The notes under the pieces were generated by a model. That model was not told the DNA's origin, did no database searches, and was given only the letters and a program-made list of their open reading frames with translations. From NCBI GenBank assembly GCA_965659415.1, contig CBFHVA010000012.1, positions 9,954-73,953 on the forward strand: a stretch of 64,000 nt of DNA, written 5' to 3'. The stretch comes from Phaeocystidibacter sp965659415. Its GTDB lineage: Bacteria > Bacteroidota > Bacteroidia > Flavobacteriales > Schleiferiaceae. Shown here piece by piece: positions 34,033 through 42,452 of the stretch (positions are counted from its first letter, which is position 1; every line of letters begins with the position of its first letter). The position numbers and the translations under genes are program-made.

Positions 34033-35823
34033 ATGACCGACATCAGAAACATTGCGATCATCGCACACGTTGACCACGGCAAGACTACCTTGGTTGACAA
34101 GATTCTCCACTTCTGCGAGCTATTCCGCGACAACCAGAATACCGGAGAACTCATTCTCGATAATAACGATCTAGAACGTGAAAGGGGAATTACCATTCTG
34201 TCCAAGAACGTTTCTGTTACTTATAAGGACACCAAGATTAACATTATTGACACTCCAGGTCACGCCGACTTTGGTGGCGAGGTTGAGCGTGTGTTGAATA
34301 TGGCGGACGGAGTTTTGCTCCTAGTGGATGCCTTCGAAGGTCCGATGCCTCAGACGCGCTTCGTGCTTGGTAAAGCTATCGAATTAGGTCTAAAGCCCAT
34401 CGTGGTGGTGAACAAAGTAGATAAGCCAAACTGTGACCCGGAAGCGGCACACGAGGCCGTATTTGATTTGATGTTCAATCTCGATGCTACGGAAGATCAG
34501 TTGGATTTCCCAACCGTATATGGATCAGCCAAGCAGAATTGGATGAGCGATGATTGGAACAACCAAACAGAGGATATCTCTCCATTGCTCGACATGGTGC
34601 TTGAGCACGTTCCAACTCCAAAGATCGAAGAGGGGAATACACAATTGCTTATCACCTCTTTGGATTATAGTAAGTACACTGGCCGTATTGCTATTGGTCG
34701 TTTGAAGCGCGGACAATTGCGCGAAGGCATGCAGGTTACGCTCATCAAGCGCGACGGTACCGCAACGAAGTCAAAGATTAAGGAACTTTTCATCTTTGAC
34801 GGTATGGGGCGCGCCAAGGTTAGCGAGGTAAACGCTGGCGATATATGCGCACTAACCGGATTGGAAGGCTTCGAGATTGGCGATACCGTGGCGGATTTCG
34901 AAGAGCCGGAAGCATTGCCTACCATTCGTATTGATGAGCCTACCATGAGTATGCTTTTTACTATCAACGATTCACCGTTTTTCGGAAAAGAGGGCAAGTT
35001 TGTAACATCACGCCACATCTCCGATCGACTTGAAAAAGAAACGGAGAAAAACCTTGCGTTGAAGATTGAAGAGACGGGCAAAGCTGATGCTTTCCGTGTA
35101 TTTGGTAGAGGGGTATTGCACCTTTCCGTTCTTATCGAAACCATGCGTCGCGAAGGCTACGAACTTCAAATTGGTCAACCGCAAGTAATCCTCAAGGAGA
35201 TTGACGGCGTTAAAAGCGAGCCCGTTGAAGAATTGGTAGTTGATTTACCTGAGGATAAAAGTGGTACGGCGGTTGAAATGGTAACGCTTCGCAAGGGCGA
35301 AATGCTCAACATGGAACCGAAAGGCGACCGTATGGTGGTAACGTTCAACATTCCTTCACGCGGTCTTATCGGTTTGAGGAACTCCCTTCTGACTGCTACT
35401 GCTGGTGAAGCTATCATGAACCACCGCTTCATTGGATTTGAGCCGTACAAAGGTGAGATTCCTGGTCGTCAGAACGGTTCCCTCATTAGCATGGACAAAG
35501 GAACTGCGATTCCTTACTCTATTAACCGTTTACAAGACCGAGGAAAGTTCTTCGTAGATCCTGGTGTAGAGATTTACGAAGGCCAAGTAGTAGGTGAGAA
35601 TAGCCGTGCTGGTGATATGGTGGTGAACATCACCAAAACGAAGCACCTCACTAATATTCGTTCAGCTGGAGCCGACGATAAGATGCGAATTGCTCCGGCT
35701 ATCAAGTTCAGTTTGGAAGAAGCCCTCGAATACATCCAAGGTGATGAGTATGTGGAAGTAACTCCACAGAGTATTCGATTGCGTAAAATCCTTTTGAAGG
35801 AATCGGATAGAAAGAGAGCATAA
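34033..35823 (+). CDS. typA: Translational GTPase TypA (BipA)
   Basis: 596 residues from ATG 34033 (MTDIRNIAIIAH). G1 AHVDHGKTTL, G2 region ERERGITILSKN, G3 DTPGHADFGGE, G4 NKVDKP, then EF-G-like domains and the C-terminal domain with GRQNGSLISMDKGTAIPYSI. It binds ribosomes and aids 50S assembly and stress or cold growth. Single gene, ended by a strong bidirectional terminator. Confidence 0.96.
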   Translation: MTDIRNIAIIAHVDHGKTTLVDKILHFCELFRDNQNTGELILDNNDLERERGITILSKNVSVTYKDTKINIIDTPGHADFGGEVERVLNMADGVLLLVDAFEGPMPQTRFVLGKAIELGLKPIVVVNKVDKPNCDPEAAHEAVFDLMFNLDATEDQLDFPTVYGSAKQNWMSDDWNNQTEDISPLLDMVLEHVPTPKIEEGNTQLLITSLDYSKYTGRIAIGRLKRGQLREGMQVTLIKRDGTATKSKIKELFIFDGMGRAKVSEVNAGDICALTGLEGFEIGDTVADFEEPEALPTIRIDEPTMSMLFTINDSPFFGKEGKFVTSRHISDRLEKETEKNLALKIEETGKADAFRVFGRGVLHLSVLIETMRREGYELQIGQPQVILKEIDGVKSEPVEELVVDLPEDKSGTAVEMVTLRKGEMLNMEPKGDRMVVTFNIPSRGLIGLRNSLLTATAGEAIMNHRFIGFEPYKGEIPGRQNGSLISMDKGTAIPYSINRLQDRGKFFVDPGVEIYEGQVVGENSRAGDMVVNITKTKHLTNIRSAGADDKMRIAPAIKFSLEEALEYIQGDEYVEVTPQSIRLRKILLKESDRKRA

Positions 35824-35841
35824 GCTCTTTATAGTTCAAAT

Positions 35842-35874
35842 AAAAAGCCACCTCTATTGAGGTGGCTTTTTTTA
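35842..35874. terminator. Bidirectional rho-independent terminator between typA and hppD
   Basis: An 11-bp GC-rich stem AAGCCACCTC / GAGGTGGCTT extended by A-T pairs, loop TATT; T-run on the plus strand and A-run on the left, so it can serve both typA and the convergent hppD. Confidence 0.85.
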
Positions 35875-35890
35875 TAAAGGGAGTGGAAGC

Positions 35891-37030
35891 TTAAAGCGTT
35901 CCCCTATTCTCTTGTTCTCTTTCAATAGATTCAAATAGCGCCTTGAAGTTTCCTTTACCGAAACTCTGAGCTCCTTTGCGCTGAATAATCTCAAAGAACA
36001 ATGTTGGTCTATCGTTCACCGGCTTTGTGAAAAGTTGTAGTAGATAGCCTTCGTCATCACGATCAACCAAAATTCCGTGCTCTCTTAGAATGGCCACGTC
36101 TTCATCAATGTCACCTACACGCTCCAATAAGTCGTCGTAATAATTATCAGGAACGTAGAGGAATTCTACACCTCTATCCTTCATGGCCGATACCGTTTTC
36201 ACAATATCATCCGTAGCCACTGCGATGTGTTGTACACCGGCGCCATTATAGAAATCGATGTATTCCTCAATTTGGCTTTTTTTCTTTCCTTCAGCTGGTT
36301 CGTTGATTGGAAACTTAATGCGGCCATTTCCGTTGGTCATAACCTTTGACATCAACGCCGTGTACTCCGTAGAAATATCTTTATCATCAAAAGAAATCAA
36401 CTGGGCAAATCCCATTACGCGTGCGTAAAAATCAACCCACTTGTTCATTTCGCCCCAGCCCACATTACCTACCATGTGGTCGATGTACTTGAGTCCTGTA
36501 TCTGTAGGATTGTAGTGACTATCCCAAGCCTTATAGCCTGGAAGGAAAGTTCCGTTGTAGTTTTTGCGTTCCACGAAAACGTGCACCGTTTCACCATATG
36601 TTTTGATACCAGCAAGTACCACTTTACCGTGCTCATCTTCTATGGTGTGAGGCTCAAATGCTACTTCAGCACCACGCTTGGTGGTTTCCTCGAAGCTCTT
36701 TGTCGCATCATCAACCCAAAGCGCTACGTTTTTCACACCGTCGCCATGGTTGTCAATGTGTTGATTCACTGGACCTCCCTTGGCCATTGGCGAGGTAAGG
36801 ATTAAGCGAATCTTGCCTTGTTGAAGCACGTAGCTGGTGCGGTCTTTTACACCTGTTTCGAGGCCAGCGTAGGCTAGACCTTTAAAACCGAATGCCGTTT
36901 TATAAAAATGAGCCGCTTGCTTAGCGTTGCCCACGTAGAGTTCAACGTAATCTGTACCGTTGAGTGGCAGAAAGTCTTCCGCATCCGTGAAGATCTTTTC
37001 TAGTTGTAAACTCGAATTATCCGTTGCCAT
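35891..37030 (-). CDS. hppD: 4-Hydroxyphenylpyruvate dioxygenase
   Basis: 379 residues from ATG 37030 (MATDNSSLQLEKIF); the longer frame to 37057 starts almost at the predicted transcription start. Two VOC-fold halves. The iron ligands are His in KYIDHMVGNV, His in GVQHIAVAT and Glu in TLFFEIIQRKG. Also FKGNFKALFESIE-type C-terminal helix (here KGNFKALFESI). Converts 4-hydroxyphenylpyruvate to homogentisate. Directly downstream of hmgA in the same orientation, so the pair covers two consecutive steps of tyrosine catabolism. Confidence 0.96.
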   Translation of the reverse strand: MATDNSSLQLEKIFTDAEDFLPLNGTDYVELYVGNAKQAAHFYKTAFGFKGLAYAGLETGVKDRTSYVLQQGKIRLILTSPMAKGGPVNQHIDNHGDGVKNVALWVDDATKSFEETTKRGAEVAFEPHTIEDEHGKVVLAGIKTYGETVHVFVERKNYNGTFLPGYKAWDSHYNPTDTGLKYIDHMVGNVGWGEMNKWVDFYARVMGFAQLISFDDKDISTEYTALMSKVMTNGNGRIKFPINEPAEGKKKSQIEEYIDFYNGAGVQHIAVATDDIVKTVSAMKDRGVEFLYVPDNYYDDLLERVGDIDEDVAILREHGILVDRDDEGYLLQLFTKPVNDRPTLFFEIIQRKGAQSFGKGNFKALFESIEREQENRGTL

Positions 37031-37065
37031 AATATGTTGATTTGAGCCTTTCTTCAATTATCGTT

Positions 37066-37073
37066 CAAAGGTA
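37066..37073 (-). promoter_or_regulatory. Putative internal -7 promoter box of hppD
   Basis: TACCTTTG on the minus strand, in the 56-base gap between hmgA and hppD. No convincing -33 element. Confidence 0.45.
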
Positions 37074-37086
37074 AAAAGAGTGTGGC

Positions 37087-38241
37087 TTATTCTAACCAGG
37101 ACTTCCAATAGTCGTCATCTCCTAGTTCAATAGCGGCTTGCGTTAGGCGAAGAGGCTTGAATGTGTCAATCATCACTGCAAGTTCTTCAGTCGCTTTTTG
37201 TCCAACACTGCGTTCGTAGGCTCCAGGGTGCGGGCCGTGAGGAATGCCTGCTGGGTGTAGCGACATGAAACCTTTTTCTACGTGGTTGCGCGACATGAAA
37301 TCTCCATCTACGTAGTACAGAACCTCGTCGCTGTCAATATTGCTGTGGTTGTATGGTGCTGGAATAGCTTCAGGATGATAATCGTACAATCGCGGAGCAA
37401 AAGTGCAGATCACGAAGTTCCAGCCTTCAAATGTTTGGTGGATTGGAGGCGGCATGTGGACACGTCCTGTGATCGGTTCAAAATCTAAAGCCGAGAAGAT
37501 GTACGGGAAATTGTATCCATCCCATCCAATTACATCAAATGGATGTGAGGCATAAACCACCTCATGCATGGTATTTTCTTTGCGGATGAGCATCTTGAAC
37601 TCACCTAATTCGTCATGGGTTTCAAGATTTTCAGGAAGCCTGAAGTCTCGTTCACAAAACGGACTGTGTTCCAGCAACTGACCAAAGTTATTGCGATACC
37701 GCTTTGGAGTAACGATGGGAGAGAAACTCTCCGTGATGAGTAGTCGGTTATCCTCAGTTTCAAACTCAATCTGGTAAATCATACCTCTTGGCACCACGAT
37801 ATAATCAGCGTATCCAAAATCGAGATTCCCAAGCATTGTGCGGATGGTACCCTTTCCTTTATGCACGAAGATTACTTCATCAGCATCAGCATTTTTATAG
37901 AAGTAATCGCCAGTGCCCTTTCTCGGTGCAGCTAGGGTGATATTCAAATCATTATTGAACATGACAATAGTCCGGCTTTCGAGATAGTCATCAGCGGGCT
38001 TTACCTCCCAACCTTTAAGCATTCGAGAAGTGATATTCTTCGATATGGCTGCGGTTGGGGATATATCCTTTCCTTCGCCAATCTGCTTGATCATGGTTGG
38101 ACGATGAACATGGTACAACAACGATGAAACTCCACTGAATCCTTCGGTTCCAAAGAGTTGTTCGTAGTACAGATTTCCGTCAGGCTTCTTAAATGTAGTG
38201 TGCCTTTTGTGCGGAAATTTACCTAGTTTGTGATATAGCAT
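37087..38241 (-). CDS. hmgA: Homogentisate 1,2-dioxygenase
   Basis: 384 residues from ATG 38241 (MLYHKLGKFPHKRHTTF), chosen because a -7 box at 38263-38270 lies upstream. Cupin fold. The C-terminal HPAGIPHGPHPGAYERS holds the HxxxxxE-type iron ligands, with a preceding NHSNIDSDEVLYYVDGDF. Opens the homogentisate ring to maleylacetoacetate. It is shorter than the proteobacterial enzyme (~430) but typical of Bacteroidota. First gene of the hmgA-hppD pair; fumarylacetoacetase is not in the window. Confidence 0.93.
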   Translation of the reverse strand: MLYHKLGKFPHKRHTTFKKPDGNLYYEQLFGTEGFSGVSSLLYHVHRPTMIKQIGEGKDISPTAAISKNITSRMLKGWEVKPADDYLESRTIVMFNNDLNITLAAPRKGTGDYFYKNADADEVIFVHKGKGTIRTMLGNLDFGYADYIVVPRGMIYQIEFETEDNRLLITESFSPIVTPKRYRNNFGQLLEHSPFCERDFRLPENLETHDELGEFKMLIRKENTMHEVVYASHPFDVIGWDGYNFPYIFSALDFEPITGRVHMPPPIHQTFEGWNFVICTFAPRLYDYHPEAIPAPYNHSNIDSDEVLYYVDGDFMSRNHVEKGFMSLHPAGIPHGPHPGAYERSVGQKATEELAVMIDTFKPLRLTQAAIELGDDDYWKSWLE

Positions 38242-38262
38242 GGGTTTGAGAATCTTTGACGG

Positions 38263-38270
38263 CAAAGTTA
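38263..38270 (-). promoter_or_regulatory. Putative -7 promoter box of hmgA
   Basis: TAACTTTG on the minus strand, 21 bases upstream of the ATG; a TTTG at 38287-38290 is 16 bases away. Probably drives hmgA-hppD. Confidence 0.5.
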
Positions 38271-38416
38271 GCCATTTAGCGCTCGTCAAAAATGACCGAT
38301 GTCATGCTTTTAGCTGAGGGTGACCGTGCAGAATGTAATTCCGATTTAGTAAATCAGCCTATGAATTATGAGCCTTCGATATTTGTAGAAGTCAAATGAG
38401 AAAGGGTACGGATAAA

Positions 38417-39466
38417 TTATGCGTCGGTTCTAATCTTCATATAGCGCTTCCCTGTCCGTCCTTCAGCCGCCCATTTTTTACGAATTACTTCTTGATCCTC
38501 TTCAGGTAAGTGGATGATTTCTTGGCATTCGTCGGAGCATGTGTGCTCAAATTTCTCCGCACACTCATCACATTGAATAAATAGGATGTTACAAGCTTCA
38601 TTCAAGCAATTCGTATGATGGTCGCTTGGCTTTCCGCACTGATGGCAACGCGAAATAACTTCCTCTGAAATGCTCTCGCCTAAGCGGTCATCAAAAACGA
38701 AGTTCTTCCCTTTAAACTTATTGGGTAGATCATGCTCTTTTATCTGGCGTGCATAGTCAATTATTCCACCGTGTAGCTGGTTCACATTCTCAAAGCCATG
38801 GTGCTTTAAGTATGCACTTGTTTTCTCGCAACGTATGCCACCGGTACAATAGAGTAGAACGGGTTTCTCTTCCTGGCCCTTCAGTTTATCGAGCACTTCT
38901 GGAAGTTCTTCACGGAAGGTCTCGGCTTCAGGAAGAACGGCACCGTCGAAATGGCCAATCTCGGTTTCGTAGTAGTTCCGCATATCAACCACAATGGCAT
39001 CACCAGCTTCCATGAGCTCATTCCATTCTTTGGCTGATAAATGCTTGCCTACATTGGTCACATCGTATTCAGACTCTTCCAGACCATCCGCAACGATTTG
39101 CTTTCGAATCTTAACCGTCAGCTTCAAGAAGGATTTGCCATCGTCTTCCACGGCAATTTTGAAGGGTACATTCGAGAATTCGTCAATGGCGTAGAGGGAT
39201 TGAACGAATTGTTCCCAATAGTGCTCGGGTACGTTCATTTGAGCATTGATCCCTTCGCGTGCAATGTATATTCTTCCCAAGCACTGCATATCGTCCCACA
39301 TCGCATAAAGTCGGTCGCGCATGGCTTCCACATCTTCGATGATCACGTAGCGATAGAATGAAACCGTACGACGAGAAAAATCTTCTGCATCAAGGCGTTT
39401 TTGAAGATCCTGACGGCTGTAACGGTTGTATAAAAAACGTTTGGCTTGCTTTTTTGACTCAGACAT
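38417..39466 (-). CDS. trhO: tRNA uridine(34) 5-oxyacetic-acid precursor hydroxylase TrhO (rhodanese-like)
   Basis: 349 residues from ATG 39466 (MSESKKQAKRF); ATG 39478 is also possible, but the long frame to 39715 crosses the promoter at 39489-39496. The N-terminal acylphosphatase-like part (EGINAQMNVPEHYW) is followed by a rhodanese domain with the catalytic Cys in LLYCTGGIRCEKTSAYL and DDRLGE, then a Cys-rich C-terminal segment (CHQCGKPSDHHTNC, CDECAEKFEHTCSDEC) that may bind zinc. Introduces the hydroxyl at tRNA U34 under oxygen. Family members of ~300-350 residues are common. Divergent from the threonine-dehydrogenase-like gene. Confidence 0.92.
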   Translation of the reverse strand: MSESKKQAKRFLYNRYSRQDLQKRLDAEDFSRRTVSFYRYVIIEDVEAMRDRLYAMWDDMQCLGRIYIAREGINAQMNVPEHYWEQFVQSLYAIDEFSNVPFKIAVEDDGKSFLKLTVKIRKQIVADGLEESEYDVTNVGKHLSAKEWNELMEAGDAIVVDMRNYYETEIGHFDGAVLPEAETFREELPEVLDKLKGQEEKPVLLYCTGGIRCEKTSAYLKHHGFENVNQLHGGIIDYARQIKEHDLPNKFKGKNFVFDDRLGESISEEVISRCHQCGKPSDHHTNCLNEACNILFIQCDECAEKFEHTCSDECQEIIHLPEEDQEVIRKKWAAEGRTGKRYMKIRTDA

Positions 39467-39488
39467 GCTCACTTTCATTTTCAGGATG

Positions 39489-39496
39489 CAAAGATA
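39489..39496 (-). promoter_or_regulatory. Putative -7 promoter box of trhO
   Basis: TATCTTTG on the minus strand, exact consensus, 22 bases upstream of ATG 39466. The -33 element is weak (TGTTTTC around 39511). Confidence 0.55.
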
Positions 39497-39556
39497 CGCC
39501 AGTTTGAGCTGAAAACACTGATGGATGTCATGTCCGCCCGCGAGGAAATCATTCCG

Positions 39557-39585
39557 TTGAACATCTCGTAAGTTGAATATCTTTG
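39557..39585 (+). promoter_or_regulatory. Promoter of the threonine-dehydrogenase-like gene
   Basis: TATCTTTG at 39578-39585 with TTG at 39557-39559, 18 bases apart. Divergent from the trhO promoter about 60 bases to the left. Confidence 0.6.
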
Positions 39586-39605
39586 CGGGGCTTAACCCAT
39601 CGCAC

Positions 39606-40562
39606 ATGAAAGATGTTATTCTCGTTTTAGGCGCATCAGGACAAATTGGTACTGAGTTGGTACTCAACTTGCGTGAAACATATGCAGCCGCGAATGTAGT
39701 GGCCTCCGATATCAATCCTGCTCATGCTGAAGTCATGGAGTCAGGACCCTTTGAAGAAGTGAATGTAATGGACGGCAACCGTATTCGAGAGATCGTTTCT
39801 AAGCATGGCGTAACACAGATTTATCACCTCGTGGCCATGCTTTCGGCAACAGCTGAGAATGCTCCTGAAAAGGGTTGGGCCTTAAATATGGAGAGTTTGT
39901 TCCATGTTCTCAACCTGGCTAAAGATGGATTAGTAAAGAAAGTCTATTGGCCAAGTTCTATTGCGTGTTTCGGGCCGAACACTCCGAAAGTTGATACGCC
40001 TCAGCATACCATTATGGAGCCTTCTACCGTCTATGGCATTTCAAAACAAGCCGGTGAGCAATGGTGCAACTATTATCACCGAAAGTACGGGGTCGATGTA
40101 CGCTCTATTCGATACCCCGGAATCATTTCTTGGAAAAGCGAGCCAGGTGGGGGTACCACAGATTATGCCGTGGAGATCTACTATGAAGCTTTAAAGAGTA
40201 GAAAGTATACGAGTTTTTTAGATAAAGGCACGACGCTTCCTATGATGTACATGCCGGATGCCATTCGCGCAACGGTCGGATTAATGGACGCTCCGGAAGA
40301 GCAAGTTCGCATTCGAACCAGCTACAATCTTGCAGGGATTTCATTCGCGCCAGAAGAAGTAGGAGCTTCTATTCAACGGATTATACCAGATTTTGAATTG
40401 ACCTATTCACCTGATTTCAGGCAAGCTATTGCGGATTCTTGGCCGAGTGTAATCGATGATTCAGCGGCCCGTGAACATTGGGGGTGGGCCCATGAGTACG
40501 ACCTCGATAAGATGACGGCAGATATGCTTGAGAACCTGAAGAAGAAATTGAGCTTGGTGTAG
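39606..40562 (+). CDS. L-threonine 3-dehydrogenase-type NAD-dependent epimerase family protein
   Basis: 318 residues from ATG 39606 (MKDVILVLGASGQIG); an upstream in-frame TTG lies before the promoter box. Extended SDR fold: GASGQIGTEL, VASDINP, HLVAMLSATAE, catalytic WPSSIACFG and YGISKQAGE (Tyr-x3-Lys), RYPGIISWKSEPGGGTTDYAVEIYYEA. The last block is characteristic of the UDP-galactose-epimerase-like threonine dehydrogenases that oxidise threonine to 2-amino-3-ketobutyrate. The partner 2-amino-3-ketobutyrate CoA ligase is not in the window. Convergent with a lipoprotein gene 3 bases away. Confidence 0.88.
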   Translation: MKDVILVLGASGQIGTELVLNLRETYAAANVVASDINPAHAEVMESGPFEEVNVMDGNRIREIVSKHGVTQIYHLVAMLSATAENAPEKGWALNMESLFHVLNLAKDGLVKKVYWPSSIACFGPNTPKVDTPQHTIMEPSTVYGISKQAGEQWCNYYHRKYGVDVRSIRYPGIISWKSEPGGGTTDYAVEIYYEALKSRKYTSFLDKGTTLPMMYMPDAIRATVGLMDAPEEQVRIRTSYNLAGISFAPEEVGASIQRIIPDFELTYSPDFRQAIADSWPSVIDDSAAREHWGWAHEYDLDKMTADMLENLKKKLSLV

Positions 40563-40565
40563 GTC

Positions 40566-41057
40566 TTACCTTTCGATAACCGCCTCAATAGTTGTATTCG
40601 CCGATTGTCCAGCTAATGTGATGTCTTGCTTAGATCGCAAGATCATACGGGTATCGGTCCAACCCAGAATGAAATAACGTGTGGTTTGACCGTTTTCGGA
40701 AACGATCAATGAGTCATTACCCTTGAACTCCCACGTGCCTTGCCCAGCTCTTTGGTAAGGAATGTCGAACTCTTGAACAGCGCTAATGGTGATGGTGGCT
40801 GATGCGTCGTAGTCTACTTCTTGCGGATTTCGACTAAAATTAAAGTAGCTTCCAGGATCAATATCCGAATTAGTGGAAACAAAGGGAATGCTATTCCCCA
40901 TGAAGGTGATGGTGCCGTTAGCGGTTAGGTCAACTAAAGTCCAACGCCCGGATATGCGCTCTTCTTTGGTAGGGGGTCCTGAAGGTTCATCGTCACTAGA
41001 GCAAGATGCAAAACCGATGAGTAGTACAGGAACAAGTAGGCGAGCTAAAATCTTCAT
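40566..41057 (-). CDS. Lipocalin-like lipoprotein, unknown function
   Basis: 163 residues from ATG 41057 (MKILARLLVPVLLIGFASC). Lipobox GFASC, lipid Cys at about 19, then a Ser/Asp linker. The mature sequence begins ISGRWTLVDLTANGTITF and continues with antiparallel strands (GTWEFKGNDSLIVSENGQTTRYFIL, TRMILRSKQDI), which fit the lipocalin-like domains common in Bacteroidota lipoproteins. Role unknown. It follows the metallophosphoesterase gene by 24 bases, probably co-transcribed. Confidence 0.7.
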   Translation of the reverse strand: MKILARLLVPVLLIGFASCSSDDEPSGPPTKEERISGRWTLVDLTANGTITFMGNSIPFVSTNSDIDPGSYFNFSRNPQEVDYDASATITISAVQEFDIPYQRAGQGTWEFKGNDSLIVSENGQTTRYFILGWTDTRMILRSKQDITLAGQSANTTIEAVIER

Positions 41058-41081
41058 AATCAAAGGTGTGATGGCGCGAAG

Positions 41082-42353
41082 TTACGAGGATATTTCTGCA
41101 TTTCCTCTTCTCAATTCAAATACAGTGATTTCTGGCCAAATGCCTGTTCTACCGGGGTAAGCCAAGTAGCCAAATCCACGATTAACGTACAGATATCTGC
41201 CCTCTTCTTTGTAAAGGCCAGCCCATTTGGGATATCGCCAACTGGCTGGGCTCCATTTGATAATTCCAGGTATTTCTATGCCAAACTGCATACCATGCGT
41301 GTGCCCAGAAAGTGTGAGATTTACCTTTTTTGGGTGTTTCTTAACGACCTCGTCAAAATGGGTGGGATCATGACTCATCAATATCTTGAACGAATCGTCT
41401 TCCAAGTTTTGCATAGCCAAATCGATATCTCCGTGTTGACTAAATCCTTCACCCCAGTTTTCAACGCCTACTAGATCGATGCTTTGACCGTCTTTTTCAA
41501 TTTTAACCGATTCATTTCGAAGATTCCGGTAGCCAATTTCTTCATTTTGAATGCGCACTAATTCATCTACGTCAGCGGCAGCCAGTTGAGTGTTTTTGAT
41601 GGGGTCATTATCCCAAGTGCGATAGGTGCCATAGTCGTGATTGCCTAGAACGGCGAACTGACCATATGGAGCCCGAACCGTCGCAAATAATTCACGCCAC
41701 GGGAGAATTTCACTTGAACGAATATTGACCATATCTCCAGTGAAAAGGAAGAGATCAGACTGCTGTTGCTTAATAAGGTCGATGGCGTATTCAATCTTCT
41801 CACGATTGTCGAAGGAACCTGAATGTATATCACTAACCTGGGTTACGGTGAAGCCATCGAATGCTGAGGGGAGATCTTCGAAATAAAGCGTCTGCTTGAT
41901 TACGCGGAAATTGTATTTGCCTTTCCATATGCCATGAACAACACCAGCCAGAGGAATGGCTGCTATTCCCAGTAATGTGTTGTGTATGAATCTTCGTCGA
42001 CCAGGCACAAAACGCTGACCTAGTTCCTTTCTTTCAGGATGAAAGATCACGCGGTATAAGCCAATAAGAACCCGCGTCAAATCTTCCAATAAGAGGAATG
42101 GAAGGATGAACAACTTAGATGCGTACCAAACGACTATCCAGCTCATGAAACCATTCAGCACCTTCCGATCTTCATTGGCCGCATCAAATTGAAACAGCGT
42201 GTTGATCATGTATATATATCCTACGATCGATATGGCCCAAAATAGTCGCCATACCCACTTTTTAGAAGTGGCACTTTGGATACTTCGAAAGGTGTATACA
42301 TCAATGGTAACAAAGATGCTGAAGGCGATGAGGAAGAAGGTGATAAATCCCAT
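41082..42353 (-). CDS. Membrane-anchored calcineurin-like metallophosphoesterase
   Basis: 423 residues. Three or four hydrophobic segments in residues 1-100 (GFITFFLIAFSIFVTIDVY, WRLFWAISIVGYIYMINTL, FMSWIVVWYASKLFILPFLL) and another around NTLLGIAAIPLAGVVHGI anchor it in the inner membrane. The catalytic domain has DIHSGSFDN, TGDMVN, LGNHDYG, SHDPTHFD and SGHTHGMQ, the complete metallophosphoesterase motif set. YkuE/UDP-2,3-diacylglucosamine-hydrolase-like proteins are relatives. Substrate unknown, probably a lipid or nucleotide phosphoester at the membrane. Divergent from the histidine kinase gene. Confidence 0.88.
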   Translation of the reverse strand: MGFITFFLIAFSIFVTIDVYTFRSIQSATSKKWVWRLFWAISIVGYIYMINTLFQFDAANEDRKVLNGFMSWIVVWYASKLFILPFLLLEDLTRVLIGLYRVIFHPERKELGQRFVPGRRRFIHNTLLGIAAIPLAGVVHGIWKGKYNFRVIKQTLYFEDLPSAFDGFTVTQVSDIHSGSFDNREKIEYAIDLIKQQQSDLFLFTGDMVNIRSSEILPWRELFATVRAPYGQFAVLGNHDYGTYRTWDNDPIKNTQLAAADVDELVRIQNEEIGYRNLRNESVKIEKDGQSIDLVGVENWGEGFSQHGDIDLAMQNLEDDSFKILMSHDPTHFDEVVKKHPKKVNLTLSGHTHGMQFGIEIPGIIKWSPASWRYPKWAGLYKEEGRYLYVNRGFGYLAYPGRTGIWPEITVFELRRGNAEISS

Positions 42354-42452
42354 GAACGGTTAAGTTAACTTCTGCAACGCCAAGGTAAGGACAATTGTTT
42401 CTGTTTCCCCCCGTTGATAGGGCAACTCGAGATAAACACGTAATTTGCCCTC

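Noticed and set aside
34665..35450. Long minus-strand frames opposite typA
   Set aside because: Shadow frames of a strongly conserved gene; compositions are Ser/Arg-rich with no domain.
39466..39715. N-terminal extension of trhO to base 39715
   Set aside because: It would cross the trhO promoter box and the divergent gene's start and promoter; the extra 80 residues show no family similarity.
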